Origin: Bacteroidota bacterium
Lineage (GTDB): Bacteria; Bacteroidota; Bacteroidia; NS11-12g; UBA955
DNA: 19,072 nucleotides
Assembly (NCBI GenBank): GCA_018969565.1
Contig: JAGWYC010000012.1
Span: 1 to 19,072 of the forward strand
Reading direction: 5' to 3'
Positions within the stretch are counted from its first letter, which is position 1, and each line of letters begins with the position of its first letter. The position numbers were made by a program, and so were the translations under genes. This document shows, in pieces, positions 1 through 10,200 of this stretch. The notes beneath the pieces were generated by a model. That model did no database searches. It worked only from the letters and a program-made list of their open reading frames with translations, and was not told the origin of the DNA.

Positions 1-70
1 TAATTAGCTTGGCAACCAACCCGGAGCGCTTCGATAATACTGCGGTTTCTTATTTCCGTTTCACAGCTTC

Positions 71-142
71 ACTTCCCCGCCGCTCGCTTTACGTCATAGT
101 GAGTTGCTTGCCCCGCCCGAGTGAAACGAGCGGTGGGGAACT
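71..142. repeat. Imperfect inverted repeat, 23-bp arms
   Basis: The left arm at 71-93 (core ccccgccgctcg) matches the reverse complement of the right arm at 120-142 (core cgagcggtgggg) at 18 of 23 positions by hand alignment, with a 26-bp spacer. It could fold as a long RNA hairpin or be a decayed repeat end. There is no transposase and no obvious target-site duplication, so calling it an insertion-sequence remnant would be unsupported. Confidence 0.5.
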
Positions 143-154
143 ACGGGCGTTTTC

Positions 155-215
155 ACTTCGATACGCCTCGCCTTTCGGCGAGCTACTCAGTGACCGGTCA
201 TCGAGTCCACAATCG
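155..215. repeat. REP-like intergenic element with hairpin
   Basis: A hairpin with stem ctcgcc / ggcgag and loop tttc sits at 167-182, followed by ctactcagtgaccgg. I recall the type of sequence (cttcgat...ctcagtgaccgg...tcgagtcc) as a dispersed intergenic repeat in Bacteroidota, often mis-annotated as short proteins. Only one copy is in this window, so its repeat nature rests on recollection rather than on something seen here. Confidence 0.4.
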
Positions 216-418
216 GGAAAAGAATGGAATGAAAACAAGAATCATTCTTTTTGCTCCCAAACAATATTTGCCTTCAAAACTTTGAAGACTTCCGGCAGCA
301 ACGCGACATTCTTCTGTTTATCCCCGTAAAAAGGCATTGCAGTTGCTGTGTGGCGGCATTATCTTTCCGTGCGGTTGAGCGTGAGGCGTTCGCCCAAACT
401 TTTACAGCATAAGCTTCT

Positions 419-1912
419 ATGCCCAGACGAGGAATTTTCATCAGCAGCGTGCAATCGGAGTTTTCAGAAGAACGGAAAGCGCTGTGTGATTACATATGCG
501 CCGACCCGATGCTGGGTAAATTTTTCGACCCTTTCCTTTTTGAGCGCCTCCCTGCCATAGATCAACGCGCCGATGAGGTGTATCTGCATGAAGCAGCCCG
601 GTGTGATATTTATCTCGGGTTATTTGGCAAGTCCTATGGCACTGTGCTTCAAGACGGGGTTTCACCGACAGAACAAGAGTTCGACCAGGCTACAGAACAC
701 CACAAAACCCGCCTGATTTTTCTGACCAATGACAGTCCGGAGCAACGGGAAGCGCGTCAGAACAAGCTCATTGCCAAGGCTCAGGATGTGGTGGTGCGCA
801 AGAAATTCAACCATATCGAAGAGTTGAAATCTGCTGTTTACGCCTCGCTGGTGCGCTATCTGGAGGAACAGGAAGTGATCAGAACAGGTCCTTTTGATGC
901 CAGCTTTCATCCTAAAGCAAGCCTGGAAGATATTGATACAGAAAAACTTAGGTCATTTGTCAGGCTGGCACAGGTAAAACGAGGTTTCCCGCTGGCTGAA
1001 ACAGCACCGGCAGCGCATATTCTGACGCATCTGAACCTTTATGATCAGGGCCGGGTTACCAATGCCGCTTTGCTGTTATTCGGCAAAGCGCCTCAGCGAC
1101 ATTTCATCAACTCTGAAGTGCGTTGTGCTTCCTTTGCGGGATACAAGGTAGAAAAGCCAATCCCCTCTTACAAAGTGTTCAAAGGCACTTTATTCGAACT
1201 GGTAGATCAGGCGCTGGAGTTCGTGTTGAACAAGTTGGATTACCGTATTGAAACCCGGGCAGAACATGTTTCTATCCCCGGGAGCTATGAAATCCCAAAG
1301 GATGTGGTGTCTGAAGCTATCGTAAATGCCATTGCACACCGCGATTACACCAGCAATGCCAGTGTTCAGGTTATGGTATTCAGAGACCGGCTGGAAATTT
1401 TAAATCCCGGCGCTCTGCCCTTAGGCTGGACCACAGAAAAGCTGAAACAATTGCATACCTCTGTGCCGGCTAACCCCCTGTTGGCAGAGCCCCTGTACCT
1501 GGCAGGCTACATTGAACGCATGGGCACCGGAACCACCGATATGCTTGAAAAATGCCATGCTGCGGGCCTTCAGGAACCTCAGTTTATTCAAATGGAAGAA
1601 TTCCGCACGATTCTTTACAGAGCCGAAAAAAAACAAGTAGGGGAACAAGTAGGGGAACAAGTAGGGGAACAAGTAGGGGAACAAGTAAGATCATTGCTGT
1701 TGATTGCTGCTCATGAAATGTCTGTTATGGAACTTATGGAGGCACTGCAATTAAAAGGACGAAGAAATTTCCTGCAGCATTACCTGCATCCAGCCATTAC
1801 TGCATCCCTGATGGAGCGGACACAACCCGATGCTCCCAAAAGCCCGACTCAAAAATACCGCCTCACACCCAAGGGACTTGCCCTGAAGGCACTGCTGCTG
1901 AAGCAATCCTGA
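419..1912 (+). CDS. DUF4062 and GHKL-ATPase protein with winged-helix tail
   Basis: A 497-aa cytoplasmic protein with no signal peptide or membrane segment. Residues about 4-100 match a DUF4062 domain (GIFISSVQSEF start, then CDIYLGLFG and SPTEQEFD), a module found at the N-terminus of signalling and NTPase proteins. Residues about 185-400 match the AlbA/RecG-like 'ATP-binding transcriptional regulator' group with a HATPase_c_4 fold: an N-box-like EAIVNAIAHRDY (E299, N303, H307, D309) and a glycine motif GTGTTDM (G369, G371). Residues 406-423 are a tetrapeptide repeat QVGE, and the remainder (about 424-497) looks like a winged-helix DNA-binding domain. The ATG at 419 opens directly into the DUF4062 beta-strand, so this start is preferred. 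It stands alone, convergent with miaB. A sensor/regulator or a defence-type role are both possible; the target is unknown. Confidence 0.82.
   Translation: MPRRGIFISSVQSEFSEERKALCDYICADPMLGKFFDPFLFERLPAIDQRADEVYLHEAARCDIYLGLFGKSYGTVLQDGVSPTEQEFDQATEHHKTRLIFLTNDSPEQREARQNKLIAKAQDVVVRKKFNHIEELKSAVYASLVRYLEEQEVIRTGPFDASFHPKASLEDIDTEKLRSFVRLAQVKRGFPLAETAPAAHILTHLNLYDQGRVTNAALLLFGKAPQRHFINSEVRCASFAGYKVEKPIPSYKVFKGTLFELVDQALEFVLNKLDYRIETRAEHVSIPGSYEIPKDVVSEAIVNAIAHRDYTSNASVQVMVFRDRLEILNPGALPLGWTTEKLKQLHTSVPANPLLAEPLYLAGYIERMGTGTTDMLEKCHAAGLQEPQFIQMEEFRTILYRAEKKQVGEQVGEQVGEQVGEQVRSLLLIAAHEMSVMELMEALQLKGRRNFLQHYLHPAITASLMERTQPDAPKSPTQKYRLTPKGLALKALLLKQS
1634..1687 (+). repeat. 12-bp in-frame tandem repeat, 4.5 copies
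   Basis: The unit caagtaggggaa is repeated perfectly at 1634-1645, 1646-1657, 1658-1669 and 1670-1681, with a half copy to 1687. It encodes Q-V-G-E repeats forming the linker between the ATP-binding and winged-helix domains of the surrounding gene. Because the unit is 12 bp, gain or loss of copies changes linker length without breaking the frame. Perfect identity of the copies implies recent expansion or ongoing slippage. Confidence 0.95.
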
Positions 1913-1924
1913 GTTTTCCGGCTT

Positions 1925-2060
1925 GCCCGTCACCCCGCGTGAAGGATAATAGCGGAAAACCCGCAGCGCAGCGAGGATTTGCAGCGGATAGCCTGACCCC
2001 GCCTGTAGGAACGGGCCGTTGCCCGTCCGTGCGGGCGGGGGCACGCCCAAAAAAGTGTTC
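1925..2060. repeat. Structured repeat-like spacer between convergent genes
   Basis: This spacer between the 419-1912 gene and miaB has no gene. Read on the minus strand it contains ggtcaggctatccgct, a short stem-loop (plus positions 1956-1980, CGC/GCG flanked by A/T pairs), then ttttccgct and tatcc. I recall this arrangement as a common dispersed intergenic element downstream of Bacteroidota genes. Near its miaB end, gggcg and cgccc (within 2036-2050) can pair as a GC-rich hairpin next to a run of A on the plus strand. On the minus strand the T-run precedes the hairpin, so it is not a textbook terminator for miaB. Function is unknown, and only one copy is in this window. Confidence 0.5.
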
Positions 2061-2064
2061 GTGC

Positions 2065-3483
<1,419 letters not shown>

Positions 3484-3494
3484 GCAAAGAAGTG

Positions 3495-3502
3495 CAAAGT
3501 TA
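3495..3502 (-). promoter_or_regulatory. miaB -7 promoter element
   Basis: The minus strand reads taactttg, an exact match to the Bacteroidota sigma-A -7 consensus TAnnTTTG, ending 11 bp before the miaB ATG. The leader would be only a few nucleotides long. No convincing TTG element was found at the expected 17-23 bp upstream spacing, so the -33 half is weak or absent. Confidence 0.6.
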
Positions 3503-3620
3503 CAACCCGCTGTGCATTTGCCTTTCCCCGCTCCCAAGCCCTTGAATCCTTGCTTTTGGAAGGAATGCATCGCAGCCTGTCGCAATAGAATGGGCAGCCA
3601 TTCGTTTTTTTGTGCAAACC

Positions 3621-4751
3621 ATGCGTTCCCTTTTCATCGTTCTCTTCGTCCTGCCACAGGTACTGGCCGGACAGTTTTCCCGCTATCCGGTTTATATCCA
3701 GCAACAACAAAGCGGGAATATGTTCATCTCGTCCAACAGCCGCGCGCTGCCCTTGGGCAACAAAGCCGACAGCATCCTGCAGGCAAAAGGTGTGAAGGAA
3801 ATCGGCATCCGCGGTATCAGTTATGCGTTGGACAAACCTGGTAAGGTCAGCGGGAACGACAGCCAGCACCTGTGGTTCAACGCCGCAGGCAAGCTGGTAC
3901 GCGAACAAAACTTTGATTTCAGCCGCAAGGGCCGCATCCAACCCGGATTTGAAAAGACCTATACCTACAACGCCGAAGGCCGCCTCACGGAAAGTACCTG
4001 GGTCAAAACCGGTTCCAGGGGCCATTCCGGATTCGCGTACCGCTATACCTACGATGAAAAAGGAAGGGTTGTTGCGTCGGAAGGGCTGCGCCTGAAAGAC
4101 CGCAAGCTGGAATACCGCAGCACCTATACGTACGACAGCGCCGGCCGTTTGCTGTTGCGCCGTACAGAAAACACGAAGCGAGAAACCTCCCGGATGGAAT
4201 ACGAATACCAGGCGGATGCAGGCATCGCGAGCACCCGTTCTTACCGAAACGGGAAGCTGAAGGAAACACAGTTCTTCACCTGTGACCCGCGCGGGGAAGA
4301 CGTGAAGAAATTGACCGTGTTTGTGTGCCGGGAAAAACGGGAACTGCCGAATGGCACGCGCCTGGAGATTTCGCAGACCGACGATCCGAAAAATCCGGAG
4401 AAGCAGATCATTTGCTATGACAGCCGGAACCGCTTGCTGTACCTGGAGATCTATAAACAGGGGGAGAATACGGCGTATTACGGATTCTACCGCAATTTCG
4501 GACCCGACGGCACCATCGAGCGCAATGTGCGGCGTTATGGCAAGGAACTGCGCGACAGTTCGGAGCAGATCACAGTACTCAGTAAAGACGGCGGCCATCA
4601 GCTGGAAACCCGCAGCTTTGAGACGCGGAAAGGCAAAAGGGAGCAGTTGCAGGAAATCCGCCGCAGCTATGCCAACGGCCTGCCGGTGCGCAGCGAGGAA
4701 ACCTATTTCAATACCGAGCGGAAGCGATTGCTGACGTATCGGTATCTCTGA
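3621..4751 (+). CDS. Secreted YD/RHS-like repeat protein
   Basis: A 376-aa protein starting with a clear signal peptide (MRSLFIVLFVLPQVLAGQ), so export across the inner membrane is predicted. The body contains degenerate YD-type repeats: YTYNAEGRLTES, YTYDEKGRVVAS, YTYDSAGRLLLR and a weaker YEYQADAG, then later YDSRNRLLYLE. These resemble the strand-turn-strand units of RHS/YD proteins, but it is far shorter than RHS toxins, and no core motif or toxin tail is seen. An in-frame GTG at 3612 is possible, but ATG 3621 begins directly at the signal peptide and is preferred. It is divergent from miaB across 137 bp. A sequence one base off TAnnTTTG lies about 15 bp upstream. Function is unknown; a surface or periplasmic beta-rich scaffold is a guess. 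Confidence 0.75.
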   Translation: MRSLFIVLFVLPQVLAGQFSRYPVYIQQQQSGNMFISSNSRALPLGNKADSILQAKGVKEIGIRGISYALDKPGKVSGNDSQHLWFNAAGKLVREQNFDFSRKGRIQPGFEKTYTYNAEGRLTESTWVKTGSRGHSGFAYRYTYDEKGRVVASEGLRLKDRKLEYRSTYTYDSAGRLLLRRTENTKRETSRMEYEYQADAGIASTRSYRNGKLKETQFFTCDPRGEDVKKLTVFVCREKRELPNGTRLEISQTDDPKNPEKQIICYDSRNRLLYLEIYKQGENTAYYGFYRNFGPDGTIERNVRRYGKELRDSSEQITVLSKDGGHQLETRSFETRKGKREQLQEIRRSYANGLPVRSEETYFNTERKRLLTYRYL

Positions 4752-4844
4752 GACCATGTAAAGTGGCGTATAACAATTTGCACATATCGCAACAATCCAC
4801 AAGTAACACCAAGCAGCGTTTTTCGGGAACTCAATTTTCCAGTA

Positions 4845-6782
4845 ATGCGCTTTGTGCAAGTCAGAAGGATTAAGGTTGCAGTATGGGCTGGATTACTGGC
4901 ATTTACAGTTTGTGTTTCATTTCAGAACCATTCGGTTGAAAACAATGATATCAAACGCATCCTGAAGGAGCGGATTAAAAAACTTTCTCTTGCTCTTGGG
5001 GAATTGAAGGCAGGAATTCAGGAGAATGCAGGCGAAGGCGGTATCAACAATACGGAACTCATCGGCCTTGTTCATGCATCCCGTTTGAATCTGAAGCGTC
5101 TTGACTTTTGGTTCAGGTATGCAGATCCCATTCATTACCGGTGGATGAATGGTCCGCTTCCGGTAGAATGGGAAACAGAGGTTTTCGAGAAGTACGAAGC
5201 CCCGTATATGCGCAGGGCAGGTGGCCTGATGCTGATTGAAAACGAGTTGAATGAAGAAAAACCGCGATTTGACAGTCTAAGCGCATGGTGCGAAATGGCG
5301 ATTGCAGGAGTATCCGAAATTGAAAAGGAACTCATGAGCGTTGATTTTCTGAAACCCGAATGGTTTCTTTTTGCCAACCGCCATTTTCTTCTGAATCTGT
5401 TCAGCGTCTACACCACGGGTTATGAATGCCCTTCGGAGGATCGCAGAATTCCCGAGTTGATCGACCTGTGCGCATCGCAACAAGAAGTAAATGTGTTTTT
5501 CAGTATGAATAATTCTGAACTGGCCATGGATGTTTACAACGGTCTATTTGAACGCATGTTGAAATTCCTTACAGGTCAATCAACTGTATACAGCGAATTC
5601 AATCATTATCAATTTATAAAAGATTACGTTGCACCACTTTACGAGATAAATGCCGGAATCATCCGTTCAGCAAAAGTGCGCAGCAGGAATATGAACGATT
5701 ATTCAATCAATAACGACGCGCTTTCCTTGTTTGATCCCGGACTGTTCACAGCCCAGAACCGAAAAGGCATATTCTCCGGAGTGGATGACGAAAAAACGCT
5801 CGACTCAATTCGTGAACTGGGCTCAAAGCTATTTTATGATCCAATTTTATCGGGAAACATGCAGCGCAGTTGCGCATCTTGCCACAAACCTGAACACTTA
5901 TTTGCAGACACGCTGCGATTTGCTTCCACATTTGACCGCAGCGGAAACCTGACGCGTAATACCCCATCCCTTTTCCTGGCAGCTTCTAACCATTTGTTGA
6001 TGCATGATGGTGCGCATTTCAGTCTGCAGGAACAAGCAAGGCAAGTAATCCATCATGTAAAGGAAATGGCCGGCGAAGAAGCTGCGATTATGAAGAGGAT
6101 TGGCAAAGTACCGGAATATCAGGGACGGCTCAATGCACTGGCTAAGGCAACTCCCTTGGCCCCAAGAGCCAGTTTTGAACATGCACTGTCTGCCATCACT
6201 TATTACTACAGTTCGTATGGAGACAGCATACCGGTTTTTTTCAGCAACCTGAAGCAGAACATAGAAAACGACCGGCAATCGGTGCAAGGTTTCAACTTAT
6301 TCATGGGCAAAGCAGCATGCGCGACCTGCCATTTTCTTCCGCGCTTCAATGGTGTCAAGCCGCCCTTTACCGGCAGCGAGTTTGAGGTAATCGGCACGCC
6401 ATCAGACAAAACAGCCAAGCGCTTGAGTATGGATTCCGGCCGTTATCTGAAACATCCTGTTCCTGAAATGCTGCATGCATTCAGAACCCCCGGATTATGG
6501 AATGTATCCAGGACATTCCCATACATGCACAATGGCGCATTCCGCACGCTGGAAGAAGTCGTAGACTTTTACGATGCCGGCGGCGGTATTGGCAAAGGAC
6601 TAAAAATCAACAATCAAACACTTCCTGCTGATTCCCTGAACCTTTCACCGAAGGAGAAGAATGCATTGTTGCACTTTTTGCAGCAGCTCAATACCGAAGA
6701 AGTTCTACCCATGCCACCGGGCCAATTACCTAAAAGCAAGAAACCTGAATTATCCGCACACCGAACCGGCGGAAAATACTAA
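4845..6782 (+). CDS. Exported di-haem cytochrome c peroxidase (CCP/MauG family)
   Basis: A 645-aa protein with a hydrophobic N-terminal export signal (about residues 10-27). The C-terminal half is a bacterial di-haem cytochrome c peroxidase/MauG unit. Haem-binding CxxCH motifs are C343-A-S-C-H347 and C492-A-T-C-H496, and the signature FRTPGLWNV...PYMHNG with M561 precedes LEEVVDFYDAGGG. The family reduces hydrogen peroxide with electrons from small c-type cytochromes, or, in MauG, oxidises a partner protein. Residues about 35-310 are a helical extension (with RLDFWFRYADP and MNGPLP) of the sort seen on many Bacteroidota CCP proteins of about 600 aa, roughly twice the classical length. The next gene, a small cytochrome c, starts 3 bp after its stop, consistent with an electron donor made from the same mRNA. 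GC content looks lower than in flanking genes. Confidence 0.9.
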   Translation: MRFVQVRRIKVAVWAGLLAFTVCVSFQNHSVENNDIKRILKERIKKLSLALGELKAGIQENAGEGGINNTELIGLVHASRLNLKRLDFWFRYADPIHYRWMNGPLPVEWETEVFEKYEAPYMRRAGGLMLIENELNEEKPRFDSLSAWCEMAIAGVSEIEKELMSVDFLKPEWFLFANRHFLLNLFSVYTTGYECPSEDRRIPELIDLCASQQEVNVFFSMNNSELAMDVYNGLFERMLKFLTGQSTVYSEFNHYQFIKDYVAPLYEINAGIIRSAKVRSRNMNDYSINNDALSLFDPGLFTAQNRKGIFSGVDDEKTLDSIRELGSKLFYDPILSGNMQRSCASCHKPEHLFADTLRFASTFDRSGNLTRNTPSLFLAASNHLLMHDGAHFSLQEQARQVIHHVKEMAGEEAAIMKRIGKVPEYQGRLNALAKATPLAPRASFEHALSAITYYYSSYGDSIPVFFSNLKQNIENDRQSVQGFNLFMGKAACATCHFLPRFNGVKPPFTGSEFEVIGTPSDKTAKRLSMDSGRYLKHPVPEMLHAFRTPGLWNVSRTFPYMHNGAFRTLEEVVDFYDAGGGIGKGLKINNQTLPADSLNLSPKEKNALLHFLQQLNTEEVLPMPPGQLPKSKKPELSAHRTGGKY

Positions 6783-6785
6783 ATC

Positions 6786-7187
6786 ATGAATCGAAATCTG
6801 CATATTTGTTTCTACACCTTGACCGCCTTAGCAGCCAGCTTTTTCATCCTTGTGAATTGCCGCGTGGCAAAACCACAAGAGGCGCCGGTTTACCCTCCGA
6901 TATCTGACCTTAGCGGATCATCACCGGAATACCAGGCTTATATCAAGCGGGAATATCCGAAAGGTGCAGCGCTGTTTCAAAAGTACTGCGCACCCTGTCA
7001 TGGTGTTTTCAATGCTGCGCGAGGCGAGGCTCCGGATTTCAGCAAGGTGAAGATCGACGCCTACAACTTATCGTTCCTTGCGCAGGATTCAACCAACCAT
7101 GCAGTAGCCAGTGGAATCAGCCAACCGGATTTCGAACTAATCATGCTTTTTCTTACCTATAGGCAACCGCTCAAAGATTCCATGTGA
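6786..7187 (+). CDS. Small membrane-anchored c-type cytochrome
   Basis: A 133-aa mono-haem cytochrome c. It has one haem motif, C68-A-P-C-H72, preceded by GAALFQKYC as in class I cytochromes; M123 or other late methionines could be the sixth ligand, but I cannot tell which. The N-terminus is a hydrophobic segment ending in ILVNC (C25). This could be a lipoprotein cleavage site, although N at -1 is unusual, so a simple membrane anchor is also possible. It begins 3 bp after the cytochrome c peroxidase stop, so the two are almost certainly co-transcribed. A role as electron carrier to that peroxidase is inferred from this context. Confidence 0.87.
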   Translation: MNRNLHICFYTLTALAASFFILVNCRVAKPQEAPVYPPISDLSGSSPEYQAYIKREYPKGAALFQKYCAPCHGVFNAARGEAPDFSKVKIDAYNLSFLAQDSTNHAVASGISQPDFELIMLFLTYRQPLKDSM

Positions 7188-7298
7188 ATTTCAGGTTATG
7201 CGTTTACAGTGGATTTTCTTGAAACCGTAATTATTCGTTTTTCCTTCAGTCATATTCTGCCGGTTTTTGGAAAGTTTCTTTGAGCCCACATCTCAGGC

Positions 7299-10200
7299 AT
7301 GAAATCACAGTTTACAAAAATCGGTCTTTTGCTACTTTTTATCTGGGCAGGACAGTTTACCCTTACAGCCCAGAAAACGCTGAGCGTACGAATCAACAGT
7401 CCATTCGACGATCTGGAAGAATGGATCGCCGGGCCGCCGACCCAAACAAAAAACATTGGCGAAATCGACTGGAACAGCTCCGATTTGGAGTTTGGTTATG
7501 AAAGCAGCACCACCGACCCACAACTGGTTGGTTTGCGATTTACCAACATAGGCATTCCGAAAGGCTCCTTGATCACCAATGCTTATATCCAGTTTACGGT
7601 GGATGCTACAAGCAAGAATGCCGATCCTTGCAAGGTTATCATTAAAATGGATCCTGCTGCGAATTCAGCCGCACTGGATTCGAATCGCTTTCACCTTTCA
7701 CGACGCGCCAAAACGACCGATTCTGTAGTATGGAATGTAGCCGACCGCACCAAATGGGCTACAGTTGGTATGGCAGGACCGGATCAGCGCACACCTAACC
7801 TCGCTGTATTGCTTCAGAACCTCATCAACAACGACAATTGGAACAGCGGAAATGCAGTGAGCTTTTTCCTACAGGGCACAGGCACACGCGAAGTAGAATC
7901 GTATGATGGCGACGCCCCAAAGGCTCCTTTGCTGGTTATTGAATACATTCCGGCGGTAACTGTTGCGGTGCGCATCAACAATGCATTCGACGACCTTGAA
8001 GAATGGATTGCCGGCCCGCCAACGCAAACCAAGAACATTGGTGAAATCGATTGGAATAGTTCTGACCTCGAATTCGGATACGAAAGCAGCACTACCGACC
8101 CACAACTGGTTGGCTTGCGTTTCAATGGCATAGGCATTCCACAAGGTTCAAGAATTCTCAGTTCCTATATCCAGTTTACTGTAGATGCTACCAGCAAGAA
8201 TGCCGATCCTTGCGAAGTCGTTATTCGCTGCGATCCAAGCGACAATGCATTAGCGCTTGACAGTAACAAGTTCCACCTCACCCGCCGCACACAGAGCACC
8301 GACTCCGTATTCTGGAAAGTAAGCGATCGTACCAAATGGGGTACAGTTGGACAAGCCGGGCCCGATCAGCGCACTCCAAGCCTAAACAACCTGGTTCAGT
8401 CACTTGTAAATCGCAGCGGTTGGAACGCAGGCAATTCTATGGCCTTTTTTATCAAAGGCAAAGGAACCCGCGAAGTGGAATCTTTCGACGGTGATGCCCC
8501 CAAGGCACCATTGCTCGTTATCACCTATATTCCTTTGATTACCAAATCCGTGCGCATTAACAGAGCGTTCGATGACCTGGAAGAATGGATCGCCGGACCT
8601 CCTACCCAAACCAAGAATATTGGTGAAATCGACTGGAACAGTTCTGACCTTGAGTTCGGCTATGAAAGCAGCACTACCGACCCCCAACTGATTGGTTTGC
8701 GCTTCAACAACATTGATGTACCGAAAGGCGCAATAGTTCAAAACGCCTACATCCAATTCACTGTGGATGCGACCAGTAAAAACGCAGACCCCTGTGAAGT
8801 GGTAATCCGCTACGAACCCAGCGACAACGCTGCTCCGCTGGACAGCAACAAATTCCATTTGACACGTCGCACCCAAAGCGCTGATTCTGTTTTCTGGAAA
8901 GTGAGCGATCGCACCAAATGGGCTACAGTTGGACAAGCCGGGCCCGATCAGCGCACACCAAACCTCTCACCCCTCGTTCAAAAAATCATTGATCGCAGCG
9001 GTTGGGTCGCCAAAAACAGCATGGCTTTCTTTATCAAAGGAAAAGGAACACGTGAAGTAGAGTCTTTCGATGGTGATGCGCCGAAGGCACCGCTCCTGGT
9101 AATCTCCTACCTCGGGTCAAGCGATTCCGCCGGACCGGCACCCGGATACAAAGCCCTTCCGGTGACTGGCTTCCCCATCAACACAGGAGAATCCTGGAAC
9201 TTCTGGGACAAGGGTAGAAGGCCCTCTGTAAAATGGACTGATACCACGAACAATGACACCTTGTGGGGTCAGGGAATTGCCCCCCTTGGTTATGGTGATC
9301 CCACGCTCAAAACAGAAGTTGGTTTTGGCCCGAATGCCTCGAATAAGTTCATCACCACCTGGTTCAGAAAAACCATCAACATTTCATCTTTTGCAGCGCT
9401 TTCCGACACCCTTGAACTGAATATCATGCACGATGACGGTGCTGTAGTATACTTCAACGGTACCGAGGTATTGCGCCTCAATATGCCGGCTGGCGCCGTT
9501 GACAGCAGTACGCGTGCCTTGACTGCAAGAGAAGGCATGCAGGAGCAGCTCCTCTACTCTTACGACATACCGAAGACCAGGCTGCGCAACGGCAAGAACG
9601 TTATTGCCGTTGAAATCCATCAACAAGCGCCAGGTAGCTCGGACATTGGTTTTGATATGGAATTGAAAAACCGTAGCATGCCTATACCTGCTCTCGGACA
9701 AATTTGCAACAGCCCGAACGAACCTTTTATCACCTGTTTCAATTCCATTCTCCCGATCGATCATGTTGACAGCATGAATATACCGAAGTCGCATAAATTC
9801 CAGAGCGTTTTCGGACAAGGAGATGCCTACACCGTTGGAGGTGGCGTAGCGCTCGGAAGCAACGACTTCACCGGATTTATTCCCAAGAATGGCAGTTCCA
9901 CTGAAGGTTACCTGAGCATCAACCACGAAACAAGCCCGGGCGGTGTTTCTATGCTCGATCTGCATCTTGATTGCAATACCGGTTTGTGGGTTGTTGACAG
10001 TTCCAGGGCCATTGACTTCACCACCGATATCGTATTGACCTCTTCGAATTGCTCAGGCGGTGTTACTCCCTGGGGAACTGTTGTTACCTGTGAAGAAACA
10101 ACCGCAGGCAGCGACGTGAACGCCGATGGTTATATGGACATAGGCTGGATGGTTGAAATTGACCCCCGCACCAAAAAGGTGATGAAATATGGAACCAGCA

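Larger units (their letters stand above)
1..418. other. Gene-poor leader region with repeat-like DNA
   Basis: No convincing gene is visible here. A 106-codon open frame (9-329, +) exists, but it runs straight through the inverted repeat and the REP-like hairpin and has no recognisable domain, so I treat it as spurious. The region holds an imperfect inverted repeat (71-93 with 120-142) and a perfect 6-bp-stem hairpin (167-182) set in sequence of the kind that recurs between Bacteroidota genes. The last 100 bp should hold the promoter of the gene starting at 419, but I found no exact TAnnTTTG element there. Confidence 0.55.

Noticed and set aside
9..329. A 106-codon plus-strand open frame near the window start
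   Set aside because: It translates an inverted repeat and a REP-like hairpin; such peptides are typical spurious calls from intergenic repeats.
1634..1687. Short tandem repeats as a CRISPR array
   Set aside because: The units are 12 bp with no spacers and are in frame inside a coding gene; no cas gene is present.
8400..8936. A 178-codon minus-strand frame within the repeats
   Set aside because: It is antisense to the triple-repeat region and its recurrence merely mirrors the repeat period.
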